From positions 1-64,000 of the forward strand of contig NZ_JBQKME010000005.1 of assembly GCF_052115865.1 (NCBI RefSeq): a DNA stretch of 64,000 nucleotides, in the 5' to 3' direction. Positions within the stretch are counted from its first letter, which is position 1, and each line of letters opens with the position of its first letter. Below are positions 1 to 8,187 of this stretch, in pieces. Position numbers and translations under genes: made by a program. Source of the stretch: Fundicoccus_A sp052115865 (GTDB lineage Bacteria; Bacillota; Bacilli; Lactobacillales; Aerococcaceae). A model generated the notes under the pieces. The model ran no database searches and was not told the origin of the DNA. It saw nothing but the letters and a program-made list of their open reading frames with translations.

Positions 1-112
1 TGAGTATGGGATTAAAGATACCGGCATAAAAAAATACCATGTATGATAAGACATCATACATGGCACAAATATTTTGTTTATTTACCTGTCTACTTGACAG
101 GGGGCAGTTCAT
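1..112 (+). mobile_element. Right-end remnant of an IS3-family (IS150-like) element
   Basis: The stretch ends at 101-111 in GGGGCAGTTCA, preceded by CTGTCTACTTGACAGG. This resembles the right terminal inverted repeat of IS150-group IS3 elements, typically a TGTCTAAC-like core followed by GGGGGCAGTTCA. A short open stretch at 3-29 closes with TAA and could be the last codons of orfB, but too little is visible to identify a transposase. The similarity is from memory of the family. No second end or target duplication can be seen because the element would continue left of the window. Confidence 0.42.
28..63 (-). terminator. Hairpin terminator downstream of the broken peptide gene
   Basis: Perfect 10-bp stem CCATGTATGA (37-46) / TCATACATGG (54-63) with a 7-nt loop. 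On the minus strand the stem is followed by a run of T (plus-strand A run 28-34), as expected of an intrinsic terminator. It would end transcripts coming leftward from the peptide pseudogene at 177-600. It lies inside the presumed IS end, so it may instead belong to the element. Confidence 0.6.
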
Positions 113-176
113 ATGTGACTTGATTTTTTTCTTTGGATCTGGTTCATAGAGTCGTGTCATTAATAAAATACAATCT

Positions 177-600
177 CTAAAATAACTGAAATTGCGATAT
201 CCATAAGCAATTCTTTTCTACTTTTATTTTAACTATTTGTGCCTTGAAACTACCAGATCCACTACCACCACTTCTAAGACTAGATTTAGCTAAAAATATT
301 TGTCGTTCCTTATGATTCTTCAATGCAATTGCTAATGCCTCTTGTACCCAATCACCATAGCTAAAACCAGTAACGTATTTTAGTACACCGTCAACTATAT
401 ATCCTGAAAGCATACCACCTACGAATACAGCAATTATTCCCGTTACACTCTGTATGGAGTAGCTTGAAGAAGCAGAATCATCTATTTAGATAATCGTATA
501 TGAAATATCATCATTTTGTTCATGTGCATAAATCAATACAGAAGATATATTATTCAGATGTAATGTACTTGTTAATGTTGTGATAGTTATTTTTTTTCAT
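177..600 (-). pseudogene. Broken gene for a small secreted hydrophobic peptide
   Basis: A GAGAGGA ribosome site precedes ATG at 600-598. The codons after the poly-A run (7 A followed by A-T-A) only continue in the frame of the downstream coding region if one A is removed. A TAA at 488-486 then interrupts that same frame. Restored, the product would start with an M-K-K leader and carry a hydrophobic glycine-rich core (..TGIIAVFVGGMLSGYIVDG..) followed by ..YGDWVQEALAIALKNHK.. and a Gly/Ser-rich tail. This looks like a secreted, bacteriocin-like or membrane-active peptide, but I do not recognise a family. Both lesions could be real decay or sequencing error in a homopolymer. The IS3-like end lies just downstream. 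Confidence 0.5.
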
Positions 601-612
601 ATGAGACATCCT

Positions 613-1113
613 CTCTTAGTGTCTTTTATTAAATTAAATACTAGTTCGATTAATTTATAAGCAACTGATAAATTACAAAAAAATTATACTCATTCTACTC
701 TAGCAAAATAGTTATCATCTATCCGGATGATAACGCTCACTTGTTTATATGTCAATTTATTTACATTTAGAATATATAATATACATCATACTTTAAAATA
801 AAGAACAAGACGGTTCATTAGCTGTTAAGTTTTTTGATAAAACATATTATCAATTAGTTTATGAATATATCTTGTATAGATGTACTTGTAACTAAAGTTT
901 TAGCGATATATATAAGCTGTTGTTATTGTTGTTCTTCTGCTTATTTGTTATTTATGAAATTATTATCTAATTTCAAAACTTTAGAGGTTTACTCTAATAG
1001 CAACACCTTTAAATGCAGGTGATGCTTTAACCGTTAACAATCAATCAGTTAAATCTTGCTTTAACTTCATAAGTTAGGTATGATAGTGAAACTAAAAATA
1101 AAATACAATAAGA
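613..1113. other. AT-rich intergenic stretch with a decayed coding trace
   Basis: There is no intact gene here. A short leader-like run starts at ATG 954 (M-K-L-L-S-N-F-K-T). After a frame change, codons 988-1077 read FTLIATPLNAGDALTVNNQS and a few more residues before TAG. That reads like a signal peptide and mature start of a small secreted protein, but it is short and could be chance. A 6-bp hairpin TTAGAG/CTCTAA lies at 981-997. The rest shows no clear signal. Confidence 0.25.
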
Positions 1114-1141
1114 TTGTATCTATTTTTATGTGTTGTATAAT
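1114..1141 (+). promoter_or_regulatory. Promoter for mecA
   Basis: A TTGTAT -35 element (1114-1119), 16-bp spacer and perfect TATAAT -10 (1136-1141) sit 30 bp before the mecA start. Assignment is by consensus match only. Confidence 0.6.
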
Positions 1142-1171
1142 AGATTGTAAGTAATAGGGAGGTGACCGTTG

Positions 1172-1873
1172 ATGGAGATGGAGCATATTAATGAAAATTT
1201 AATTAAAGTCATGATAGACATGGACGATTTAGAAGAACGTGGCATTGATTTCCTAGATTTAATTGGAGATCAAAGTAGTATAGAACAATTTTTCTACTCT
1301 ATCTTGGAAGAAGTTGATGTGGACAATCATTTCCACGACTCAGAGGCTGTCACATTCCAAGTCATGCCGAATTCTGAAGGTTTGGAATTATACATCAGCC
1401 GAACGAATTTTGATGAAATGGATGCTTTTTGGGAAGACGAATTAACCAATCGCTTACATGAACATCGTAGACAACCACGAAAAAGTCGGAATACAAAAGC
1501 TAAAAATGATGAGAATCAAACAAATGATGCAGTACAAAACGAGAAAGAATCAAGTTCTTATTTTAATTTAAACAAAAAATATAGAAACAAATTAGGTCAA
1601 ATCGTACGTTTCCAAACATTAAATAATTTTCTTGCGTTGGCACGTGAAATACCAATCGATACTATCCAGACGAATTTATACCATATGAATGGTAATTATT
1701 ATTTAGTGATTAAATCAATTGATGAAGACTTAAGTGAGAAAAAAGCTTACTCATATGTATTAAAAATATTAGAATTTAGCGAACCATTCTCGACTACCGA
1801 AGATATTTTGATGGAATATGGTGAACTTTTACGTGAATCAGATGCCTTAAAATTTTTCGGCGAAAATATTTAA
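1172..1873 (+). CDS. mecA: Adaptor protein MecA
   Basis: 233-residue adaptor that delivers substrates such as competence regulators to the ClpC/ClpP protease. The N-terminus MEMEHINEN matches the family start (B. subtilis MecA begins MEIERINE). An acidic N-terminal domain is followed by a charged linker around residues 105-135 and a C-terminal ClpC-binding-type domain with ..SYVLKILEFSEPF... ATG 1172 is chosen over the preceding TTG 1169 because GGGAGGTGA (1157-1165) gives a 6-nt spacing to it and the conserved N-terminus begins there. coiA, a competence gene, follows directly, which is the usual Lactobacillales arrangement. Promoter at 1114-1141. Recognition is firm. Confidence 0.93.
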   Translation: MEMEHINENLIKVMIDMDDLEERGIDFLDLIGDQSSIEQFFYSILEEVDVDNHFHDSEAVTFQVMPNSEGLELYISRTNFDEMDAFWEDELTNRLHEHRRQPRKSRNTKAKNDENQTNDAVQNEKESSSYFNLNKKYRNKLGQIVRFQTLNNFLALAREIPIDTIQTNLYHMNGNYYLVIKSIDEDLSEKKAYSYVLKILEFSEPFSTTEDILMEYGELLRESDALKFFGENI

Positions 1874-1894
1874 CACAATTGTAATAATGCATTT

Positions 1895-1935
1895 CCCCTT
1901 TTTTTACGTATATATGTAAAAGGGGGATTTTTTTT
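1895..1935 (+). terminator. mecA terminator overlapping the coiA ribosome site
   Basis: CCCCTTTT (1895-1902) pairs with AAAAGGGG (1918-1925), and AC/GT pairs further in across a small T bulge. An 8-T run (1928-1935) follows. The 3' arm GGGGG is the only purine-rich ribosome site for coiA, whose ATG is the base after the T run. Read-through mRNA would therefore fold its own coiA ribosome site into the stem. Confidence 0.75.
1905..1912 (+). promoter_or_regulatory. Candidate ComX (cin/com) box for coiA
   Basis: TACGTATA, preceded by seven T, differs at one base from the streptococcal ComX box TACGAATA. It lies 23 bp before the coiA start. Transcription beginning about 10 nt downstream would leave a short leader with AGGGGG intact and without the 5' arm of the overlapping hairpin. 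Weak by itself, since the motif is short and AT-rich. Confidence 0.3.
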
Positions 1936-3045
1936 ATGAATGTAGCAAAAAATCAAAATGGTAAAGTTTATTACATTACACAGCCGCTCAATCTACCGCA
2001 AAAACAAAAATGGTATTGTCTCAAATGTGATCAGCCTATGTACTTAAAGAAAAGCAAGAGAGATGTCTATTATTTTAGTCATATTACTGCTTGTGGATCA
2101 GGACTGCAGAAAAAAGCTGCTCGTGAAACATCGATTCACCAAAAAGCTAAAAAAGAATTATGCAACTTTTTAAAGCCTACTGCTAAAGCTGTTCACAATG
2201 AATTTCTATTTCCGCGCATTCAACAGACGGCAGATGTCTACTGGGAGACAAATGAATCAAGTAAAATTGTCTTAGAATTTCAGCATAGTCCCATTCCGCG
2301 AAATGAAGTAATAAAACGCCATAAACTCTATTTAACAGAGGTTGACCAATGCATTTGGTTACTAAACGAAGATGATTTTAATATTAATAAAATGAATTTT
2401 TGGCATTTTTCAATGCTGCAATACAATGATGCTTATAAAAATTATTGGATAAGTTTGGATTTAGTCCGTAATCTTTTGGTTGTCCGTCCCTTTATCCCGC
2501 TCTTATATAAACAAAATTCATCTATAGAAGAGCGTTTTTATCCGATTGATTTTAATCTAGGGGACATACTAAAAGTTGATGTTAATTCTTTTAACTATCG
2601 ACAAAAAATGACTCCCTTAAAGAAAACTAAAACCAAAAGCTTTGAACAACAATTAAATGCTGTTTTGCGTAATAAGCATTATTATCTTAGTCTTCATAAA
2701 CTTTATCGTCATCATTTGGTATTAAGCCGGGCACCCCGTTGGATACTGGAAGAAAATTGGTATTCACCCCTGGTCCATCAACCGATGTGGGAGTTTTTTG
2801 CTTGGCTTATTGTTGAACTTAAGGAGTATGTGCTTGACTATATTGATTTAGATGATTTGAAATCATTAATAATGGACAATCCTATCAATAGTCATTTTCA
2901 TTTTTGTTATTTACCTTTGATTGATGAAAAATATCAACAAGTATTTTTTGAAGATTTAATAAAATTACTGGTAGATAAAGGTCTTTTATATCCAGCCAAA
3001 TGTGGTTTTTATAAAATATTAGTAAAAGCAGTTTTATTAATTTAA
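1936..3045 (+). CDS. coiA: Competence protein CoiA
   Basis: 369-residue CoiA-family protein, needed for recombination of incoming DNA during transformation in streptococci. An N-terminal zinc-finger-like segment has Cys28, Cys31 and Cys53 (YCLKCDQPMYLKKSKR), followed by a nuclease-like core with Asp100, Glu114 and Gln116 (D-V..W and LEFQHSPI) and Asn-Glu-Val..RH. This D-ExQ pattern is typical of a restriction-endonuclease-like fold. The C-terminal half is aromatic and poorly conserved. The start is fixed by ATG right after the mecA terminator T run. It is probably expressed only in competence (see the candidate ComX box), but nothing here shows the strain is competent. Confidence 0.88.
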   Translation: MNVAKNQNGKVYYITQPLNLPQKQKWYCLKCDQPMYLKKSKRDVYYFSHITACGSGLQKKAARETSIHQKAKKELCNFLKPTAKAVHNEFLFPRIQQTADVYWETNESSKIVLEFQHSPIPRNEVIKRHKLYLTEVDQCIWLLNEDDFNINKMNFWHFSMLQYNDAYKNYWISLDLVRNLLVVRPFIPLLYKQNSSIEERFYPIDFNLGDILKVDVNSFNYRQKMTPLKKTKTKSFEQQLNAVLRNKHYYLSLHKLYRHHLVLSRAPRWILEENWYSPLVHQPMWEFFAWLIVELKEYVLDYIDLDDLKSLIMDNPINSHFHFCYLPLIDEKYQQVFFEDLIKLLVDKGLLYPAKCGFYKILVKAVLLI

Positions 3046-3103
3046 AAACGTGGGTGATTATGATAAGATATTTCTAATGATTTTTTTAGGAGGAATATAA
3101 TAA

Positions 3104-4912
3104 ATGGTAGAAAGTTATCAATCTCGTAATGATGTACCTGTTGAAAGTACTTGGGACTTAACCGTTCTTTTTGAAAATGATGAAGCTTGGGAAATAGCTT
3201 ATAAAGATGCTGAATTTGAATTAGAAAAAATTAGTGCGTTGAAAGGGACTTTAGCAAATTCAGCTGAAGCTTTAGTTCATGCAATTGATACTATTTTAGC
3301 CGCTTCAAGAAAAGTATCGAATGTTTATACTTATTCGCATTTAAAATATGATCAAGATTCCACAGACTCAACTTACCAATCTTTAGATGCGCGTTCTAAT
3401 CAATTATATAGCAAACTTTCAGAATTAACGGCATTCTTTCAACCAGAAGTTTTATCGATTCCCGAAGAAAAACTAGCTGAATTTATTGAATCTAATGAAA
3501 CTCTAAAAGAATACCAACAATATTTAGACAATATGACGCGTCAAAGAAATCATGTGTTAGCTCCTGAACAAGAAGTCATCTTAGCGCAAGCTAGCGAGGT
3601 TTTATCGGCTGCAAGTAAAACTTTTGGTGTTTTAAATAACGCTGATTTAAGTTTTCCAGAAGTAGAAGATCAAAAAGGTGAAAAGATCCAACTTACACAT
3701 AGTATTTATGGTAAATTACTAGAAAGCACAGATAGACGTGTTCGTAAGGATACATTTGAAAAATTCTATTCAGTTTATGATCAATATAAAAACACTATGG
3801 CTTCTTTACTAAGTACCAATATTAAAGCGGACAATTTTTCTGCGAAAGTGCGTAATTTTAACTCAGCACGTGAAGCAGCGTTATTTACTAATAATATTCC
3901 TGAATCCGTTTATGATACTTTATTAGAAACAGTAGGTGAACATTTACCAAGTTTACATCGTTACGTTGCTTTACGTAAAGAATTACTAGGTATTGAAGAT
4001 TTAGAGATGTACGATATGTACACACCGATTTTAGGGGAAGCACCTTTAAGCTTCAATTATGAAGAAGCTAAGGAAATTACGCTAGAAGCTTTAGCACCAT
4101 TAGGTGAAGAATATATTTCGATTATCAAAAAAGCTTTTGATGAACGTTGGATTGATTTATATGAAAACAAAGGAAAACGTAGTGGAGCCTATTCTTCAGG
4201 AACTTATGACAGTAATCCATATATTTTGATGAACTGGCAAGATAATGTGAATTGGCTGTATACATTAGTCCATGAATTAGGGCATAGTGCACACTCCTAT
4301 TTAACTCATAAAAACCAACCATATATTTATGGTAATTATTCCATCTTTTTAGCAGAAATTGCTTCCACTACGAATGAAAACTTGTTAACGAGTTATTTAT
4401 TAGATCGTTATACCGATCCAAAAGTGCGTTTATATATTATTAACCACTTCTTAGATGGGATGAAGGGTACTGTTTACCGTCAAACTCAATTTGCAGAGTT
4501 CGAACATTTTATGCACACGGCAGATGCGGAAGGCAAACCATTAACACAAGCCTTTTTATCTGAAAATTACAAAGCGATGAATGAAAAATATTATGGTCCA
4601 GATGTCAATTCAGATTCAGAAATTGCCCTTGAGTGGAGCCGTATTCCTCACTTCTACTATAATTACTATGTGTTCCAATATGCTACAGGTTTTGCTGCAG
4701 CCACTGCCTTATCGGAAAAGATTTTAAGTGGAGACAAAGAAAGCTTGGATAAATACTTGAATTACCTTAAAGCAGGTAAAAGTAATTATCCAATCGAAAT
4801 CATGAAACAAGCTGGTGTTGATATGACGCAAAAAGAGTACTTAATGTCTGCCTTAAATGTATTCGAAGCGCGTTTAAATGAATTTGAAAACTTGCTGAAA
4901 GAACAAAAATAA
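3104..4912 (+). CDS. pepF: Oligoendopeptidase F
   Basis: 602-residue M3-family zinc metallopeptidase that cleaves short cytoplasmic peptides in peptide turnover. The HELGH zinc motif is at residues 390-394, with the downstream Glu in ..AEIASTTNE... The length matches the family (about 600). The N-terminal helical lobe begins VESTWDLTVLFEND, characteristic of PepF. A strong AGGAGG site precedes ATG 3104. It follows coiA as in enterococci and streptococci, and a convergent terminator with trmB lies after it. Confidence 0.95.
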   Translation: MVESYQSRNDVPVESTWDLTVLFENDEAWEIAYKDAEFELEKISALKGTLANSAEALVHAIDTILAASRKVSNVYTYSHLKYDQDSTDSTYQSLDARSNQLYSKLSELTAFFQPEVLSIPEEKLAEFIESNETLKEYQQYLDNMTRQRNHVLAPEQEVILAQASEVLSAASKTFGVLNNADLSFPEVEDQKGEKIQLTHSIYGKLLESTDRRVRKDTFEKFYSVYDQYKNTMASLLSTNIKADNFSAKVRNFNSAREAALFTNNIPESVYDTLLETVGEHLPSLHRYVALRKELLGIEDLEMYDMYTPILGEAPLSFNYEEAKEITLEALAPLGEEYISIIKKAFDERWIDLYENKGKRSGAYSSGTYDSNPYILMNWQDNVNWLYTLVHELGHSAHSYLTHKNQPYIYGNYSIFLAEIASTTNENLLTSYLLDRYTDPKVRLYIINHFLDGMKGTVYRQTQFAEFEHFMHTADAEGKPLTQAFLSENYKAMNEKYYGPDVNSDSEIALEWSRIPHFYYNYYVFQYATGFAAATALSEKILSGDKESLDKYLNYLKAGKSNYPIEIMKQAGVDMTQKEYLMSALNVFEARLNEFENLLKEQK

Positions 4913-4941
4913 GAAACATCATCAATAAATATTAGGAAAAG

Positions 4942-4977
4942 CCACCATAAACGTTTATAAAATAACGTTCATGGTGG
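4942..4977. terminator. Bidirectional terminator between pepF and trmB
   Basis: 14-bp stem CCACCATAAACGTT (4942-4955) / AACGTTCATGGTGG (4964-4977) with one mismatch and an 8-nt loop, sited between two converging genes. The T tracts are short on both sides. Confidence 0.65.
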
Positions 4978-4986
4978 TTATGTGTT

Positions 4987-5637
4987 TCAAATTTCTTTTT
5001 GAGGAAAATAAGCTTCTAGTCGATAAATACGTTGGCCTCTAGCAGAAAACTTCATCTCATATTCTGTTTCAATGTTACCTTCAAAATCTGATTGATGTAA
5101 ATCTAGCCATACTTGCTTTAAGATAATACCAAATTGTGACATACTTGCTAATGAATATTCAAATAAGCCTTGGTTATCGGTTTTAAAATGGATTTCACCT
5201 TCTGGATGTAAAATTGATTGGTATTGTTCTAGAAATTCAGGACTCGTTAAACGTCTTTTAGCATGTTTTTTCTTAGGCCAGGGATCGCTGAAGTTTAAAT
5301 AGACACGATTAACTTCGCCGTGTTCAAAGTATTGATTTAAATGACGTCCATTAGTGTGTAAAATTAAAAGATTCGGAAGATTTAATTCTAGTTGTAGTTC
5401 GAGAATTGAAACAACGACACTAGTTTGAAGTTCGATGGCAATAAAATTAAACTCCGGATAAGTTTTAGCCATTTCTGTTATAAAACGACCTTTTCCAGAA
5501 CCAACTTCTATAAAAATAGGTTGTTGCTTTTGAAATTTGTCTTGCCACATTCCCTTATATTGTTCAGCTTGGGGTACAACAAATTTTGGGTGTTGATCAA
5601 TTAAATCTTGTGCCCATGGCTTATGTCTTAAACGCAT
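4987..5637 (-). CDS. trmB: tRNA (guanine-N7-)-methyltransferase
   Basis: 216-residue SAM-dependent enzyme that makes m7G46 in the variable loop of tRNAs. The SAM-binding motif IEVGSGKGRF is at residues 43-52, and the signature NFSDPWPKKKH at 115-125 supplies the catalytic Asp118. Its length and N-terminus (MRLRHKPWA) match Firmicute TrmB. It is downstream of the ytmP-like gene on the same strand, 28 bp apart, as in B. subtilis ytmP-ytmQ, so the two probably share a transcript. Confidence 0.95.
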   Translation of the reverse strand: MRLRHKPWAQDLIDQHPKFVVPQAEQYKGMWQDKFQKQQPIFIEVGSGKGRFITEMAKTYPEFNFIAIELQTSVVVSILELQLELNLPNLLILHTNGRHLNQYFEHGEVNRVYLNFSDPWPKKKHAKRRLTSPEFLEQYQSILHPEGEIHFKTDNQGLFEYSLASMSQFGIILKQVWLDLHQSDFEGNIETEYEMKFSARGQRIYRLEAYFPQKEI

Positions 5638-5665
5638 TAAAAATCTCCTTTTTAAAAAATAAAAG

Positions 5666-6451
5666 TTATTTAACTTGATTATAGATGGACTTGATTAACA
5701 AAATCACTTCATTCATACGTTGATAGCGATTTTCAATCGAAAAATGTTTAACCAATAACAAACAATTCATCAGTGAGTACCATTGGACGCGTTTAAATAC
5801 CTTTTTATCCACTTCGATTTCATAGGAATTAAACCAAGACATCCATTGACTCGGCTCAAAGTATTGACATAACAACCAAGTGATGTCACTGATTGGATCA
5901 GCAATCCGCACATTTTCCCAGTCCACCAAATACAATTGATTATCATTACTCAATAAAAAATTGTGATGATTTAAATCACCATGACAGACGACATAGTCAA
6001 CCAGATAAAAATCATCATCAATTTGATTTTCTAGAAATTGAATCACTTCATTAAAAAACATATGAGACTTTAACGAAGGAGGCAAATCTTTAAAATAAAT
6101 ATCAATAAAATCGAGTGGCTTACAAACACGATTATCAATCCGTCGTAATGTCATCAGCAAATTTTTTGACTGATGGATGTGACGAATCATTTTAATCACT
6201 CTGTCATCGGCCATATTTTTTTTGCTTAAGGTTTTTCCTTCTGCCCATTCTTGAGCGGTTAAAATATCACCTGAATAGGTTCGCTGTGTCCATTTCAATT
6301 TGGGGGTAATCCCGTCTGCGGCTAAAGTGGCTATTAAAGGAGATGAATTTCGCTTGAAAAAAATTTTTTCATCTTGTTTTGTCCCCATGAACGCTTGGCC
6401 AGTTGCACCTAATATCGGACGCAACTCCCATTGTTCTTCATTTTCAACCAA
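5666..6451 (-). CDS. ytmP: Phosphotransferase, aminoglycoside/choline kinase fold (YtmP-like)
   Basis: 261-residue APH-fold protein. The catalytic loop HGDLNHHN is at residues 157-164 and the metal-binding DWEN (DFG-equivalent) at 177-180. The substrate is not known. Family members beside trmB are conserved in Bacillales and Lactobacillales, which suggests a metabolic kinase (ribosyl or choline-like substrate) rather than drug resistance. The start is TTG 6451, placed 4-5 nt after GGAGGTGA; no ATG fits better. Confidence 0.82.
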   Translation of the reverse strand: MVENEEQWELRPILGATGQAFMGTKQDEKIFFKRNSSPLIATLAADGITPKLKWTQRTYSGDILTAQEWAEGKTLSKKNMADDRVIKMIRHIHQSKNLLMTLRRIDNRVCKPLDFIDIYFKDLPPSLKSHMFFNEVIQFLENQIDDDFYLVDYVVCHGDLNHHNFLLSNDNQLYLVDWENVRIADPISDITWLLCQYFEPSQWMSWFNSYEIEVDKKVFKRVQWYSLMNCLLLVKHFSIENRYQRMNEVILLIKSIYNQVK

Positions 6452-6530
6452 AATATCACCTCCGATAAATAATTTTACAAATGAAATATCATTGTATCAC
6501 GTTTAGTAAATCAAGCAAGACAAAGTATGA

Positions 6531-6857
6531 TTAGATTTCAGTCAAATCAATAATTTCTCCTGTGTAAATATCACTAGCAAAACGATAAGTTGTTACTTTA
6601 TCCATTTCTTTTGTCGAAATTTCTCCAATATACACTAAAGGTTGACTTTGAAATTGCTCATAAGGAATTGGATCATAATCAATCCATGAACCGATCACAG
6701 TGTTGTTGTCTTTAAAATCAATTAAGAGTTGTTCGAGTACTTTGCCGGCATTCATTGGTTTATTTTCTTTGATGAGTAATGTTGTAGCAACTCCAACGAT
6801 AACACCAGTTACTAGAAGTAATGTGCCAATAATATTGTCTTTTTTTGATTCGTTCAT
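6531..6857 (-). CDS. Small membrane-anchored protein, PepSY-like (predicted small secreted protein family)
   Basis: 108 residues. A charged N-terminus is followed by one hydrophobic segment (about residues 10-28, IIGTLLLVTGVIVGVATTLL), then a soluble domain ending ..ASDIYTGEIIDLTEI. The tail resembles the beta-alpha-beta half of a PepSY domain, with a YTGEII-like turn. In Listeria a similar small secreted protein also neighbours the M42 aminopeptidase gene, and here it diverges from pepA. Function unknown. It could be a lone signal-anchored inhibitor-like domain. Confidence 0.65.
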   Translation of the reverse strand: MNESKKDNIIGTLLLVTGVIVGVATTLLIKENKPMNAGKVLEQLLIDFKDNNTVIGSWIDYDPIPYEQFQSQPLVYIGEISTKEMDKVTTYRFASDIYTGEIIDLTEI

Positions 6858-7060
6858 GCTTAAACATCCTTTCGATAAATGTTGGTATTCTTCATTGTAA
6901 CATGATTCCCGTCGAAATAAAAAATGAATAAATTAGGCGTTTAGCATTTTTTATAGGCTAAGGATGTAACAAGCCTCAAAAAGCTCACAATAGATAACTT
7001 TCCTTAATTGATTTATCTGTCAAATTATGACACAATAAAATAACTAAAATGTATTTGTTA
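6858..7060. other. Divergent intergenic region before pepA
   Basis: Non-coding, between the divergent small membrane protein and pepA. A TTGACA on the minus strand (7023-7018) and TAAAAT on the plus strand (7036-7041) are present, but neither has a convincing partner at 16-18 bp. Promoters for both genes must lie here, though I cannot fix them. Confidence 0.4.
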
Positions 7061-7092
7061 GGAGGAAACCGAAAGCTCATTTCGGTAATATT
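7061..7092 (+). promoter_or_regulatory. pepA ribosome site split from its start codon by a hairpin
   Basis: GGAGG (7061-7065) is 27 nt before ATG 7093, which is too far to work in linear form. Between them ACCGAAA (7068-7074) and TTTCGGT (7080-7086) form a perfect 7-bp hairpin with a 5-nt loop. Folding removes 19 nt and leaves about 8 nt, the normal spacing. No ATG, GTG or TTG lies in frame between the GGAGG and ATG 7093. Similar structured spacers are known in phage T4 genes. Confidence 0.6.
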
Positions 7093-8169
7093 ATGCAAAA
7101 TAAAACATTCCAATTAATTAAAGATTTAACTGAATTACAAGCTACTTCAGGTAATGAAAAAAATGTACGTAACTATATGAAACATTACATGGAACCGTTG
7201 GTAGACCATGTGGAAGTTTCACCATTAGGCAATGTCTTTGGAGTTAAAGAAAGCAAAAAAGATGATGCACCAACTCTTTTAGTTGCTTCACATATGGATG
7301 AAGTAGGATTTATGCTGAGTCAAATTACTGATAACGGACTTTTTAAAGTTGTCCCCTTAGGTGGTTGGAATCCTTACGTTGTTTCAGCCCAAAGATTTAC
7401 ACTACAAACATCAAAAGGTGATTATCCATGTGTGTCTTCTGCAGTAGCCCCTCATTTATTAAGAGGTAAAGAAGGTAATCATAATGTTGATATCAGTGAT
7501 ATTTTATTTGATGCAGGTTTTACTTCCCGAGAAGAAGCAGAAGCATTTGGTGTTCGACCAGGCGATACCATTGTTCCGTTAGTTGAAACGATCTATACAG
7601 CCAATAAAGAATCGATTATTAGTAAAGCTTGGGATAATCGATATGGCTGTGTTGCTGTTTTAGAAACGTTGGAAGAAGTGAAAGATTTAGATTTAAATAG
7701 CCGATTAATTATGGGAGCGAGTGTTCAGGAAGAAGTTGGCTTGCGCGGTATTAAAGGGGCAGTGCATCAATACCAACCAGACGTATTTATTGCGGTTGAT
7801 TGCTCACCAGCAGCAGATACTGACGGTAAAAAAGATGCCTCTGGTCGCTTAGGTGATGGATTCCTTCTAAGAGTACAAGATCCTGGTCATTTAACCCACC
7901 GTGGAATGGTAGAGTATTTACTTGATACAGCTTCTTCAAATAATATCCAATATCAATACTACTTCTCTAAAGGTGGAACAGATGCTAGCGCAGCACACGT
8001 TATGAATCAAGGAGTTCCAAGTGGAGTTATCGGTGTTCCAGCTAGATATATTCATGGACATCAAACGATTTTTAGAATTTCAGATTATGAAGCTGCTCGC
8101 GAAATGTTACAAACAGTAGTGAAAACATTCGACCGAACAACTTTAAATACTATTATGGAAATGAATTAA
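7093..8169 (+). CDS. pepA: M42-family glutamyl aminopeptidase
   Basis: 358-residue metallo-aminopeptidase of the tetrahedral M42 family, which trims N-terminal Glu/Asp or other residues from peptides in the cytoplasm. Two-metal ligands are visible: His67 and Asp69 (SHMDEVGF), Asp181 (AWDNRYG), Glu213/214 (VQEEVG), Asp236, and a distal His in YIHGHQTIF. Close to lactococcal PepA and B. subtilis YtoP. It heads a co-directional run with ytpR and murC. The ribosome site is unusual (7061-7092). Confidence 0.93.
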   Translation: MQNKTFQLIKDLTELQATSGNEKNVRNYMKHYMEPLVDHVEVSPLGNVFGVKESKKDDAPTLLVASHMDEVGFMLSQITDNGLFKVVPLGGWNPYVVSAQRFTLQTSKGDYPCVSSAVAPHLLRGKEGNHNVDISDILFDAGFTSREEAEAFGVRPGDTIVPLVETIYTANKESIISKAWDNRYGCVAVLETLEEVKDLDLNSRLIMGASVQEEVGLRGIKGAVHQYQPDVFIAVDCSPAADTDGKKDASGRLGDGFLLRVQDPGHLTHRGMVEYLLDTASSNNIQYQYYFSKGGTDASAAHVMNQGVPSGVIGVPARYIHGHQTIFRISDYEAAREMLQTVVKTFDRTTLNTIMEMN

Positions 8170-8187
8170 TTAAGAGGAGTGTATGAT

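Noticed and set aside
5666..6451. Aminoglycoside resistance gene
   Set aside because: The APH fold is present, but the position beside trmB and the sequence fit the housekeeping YtmP group.
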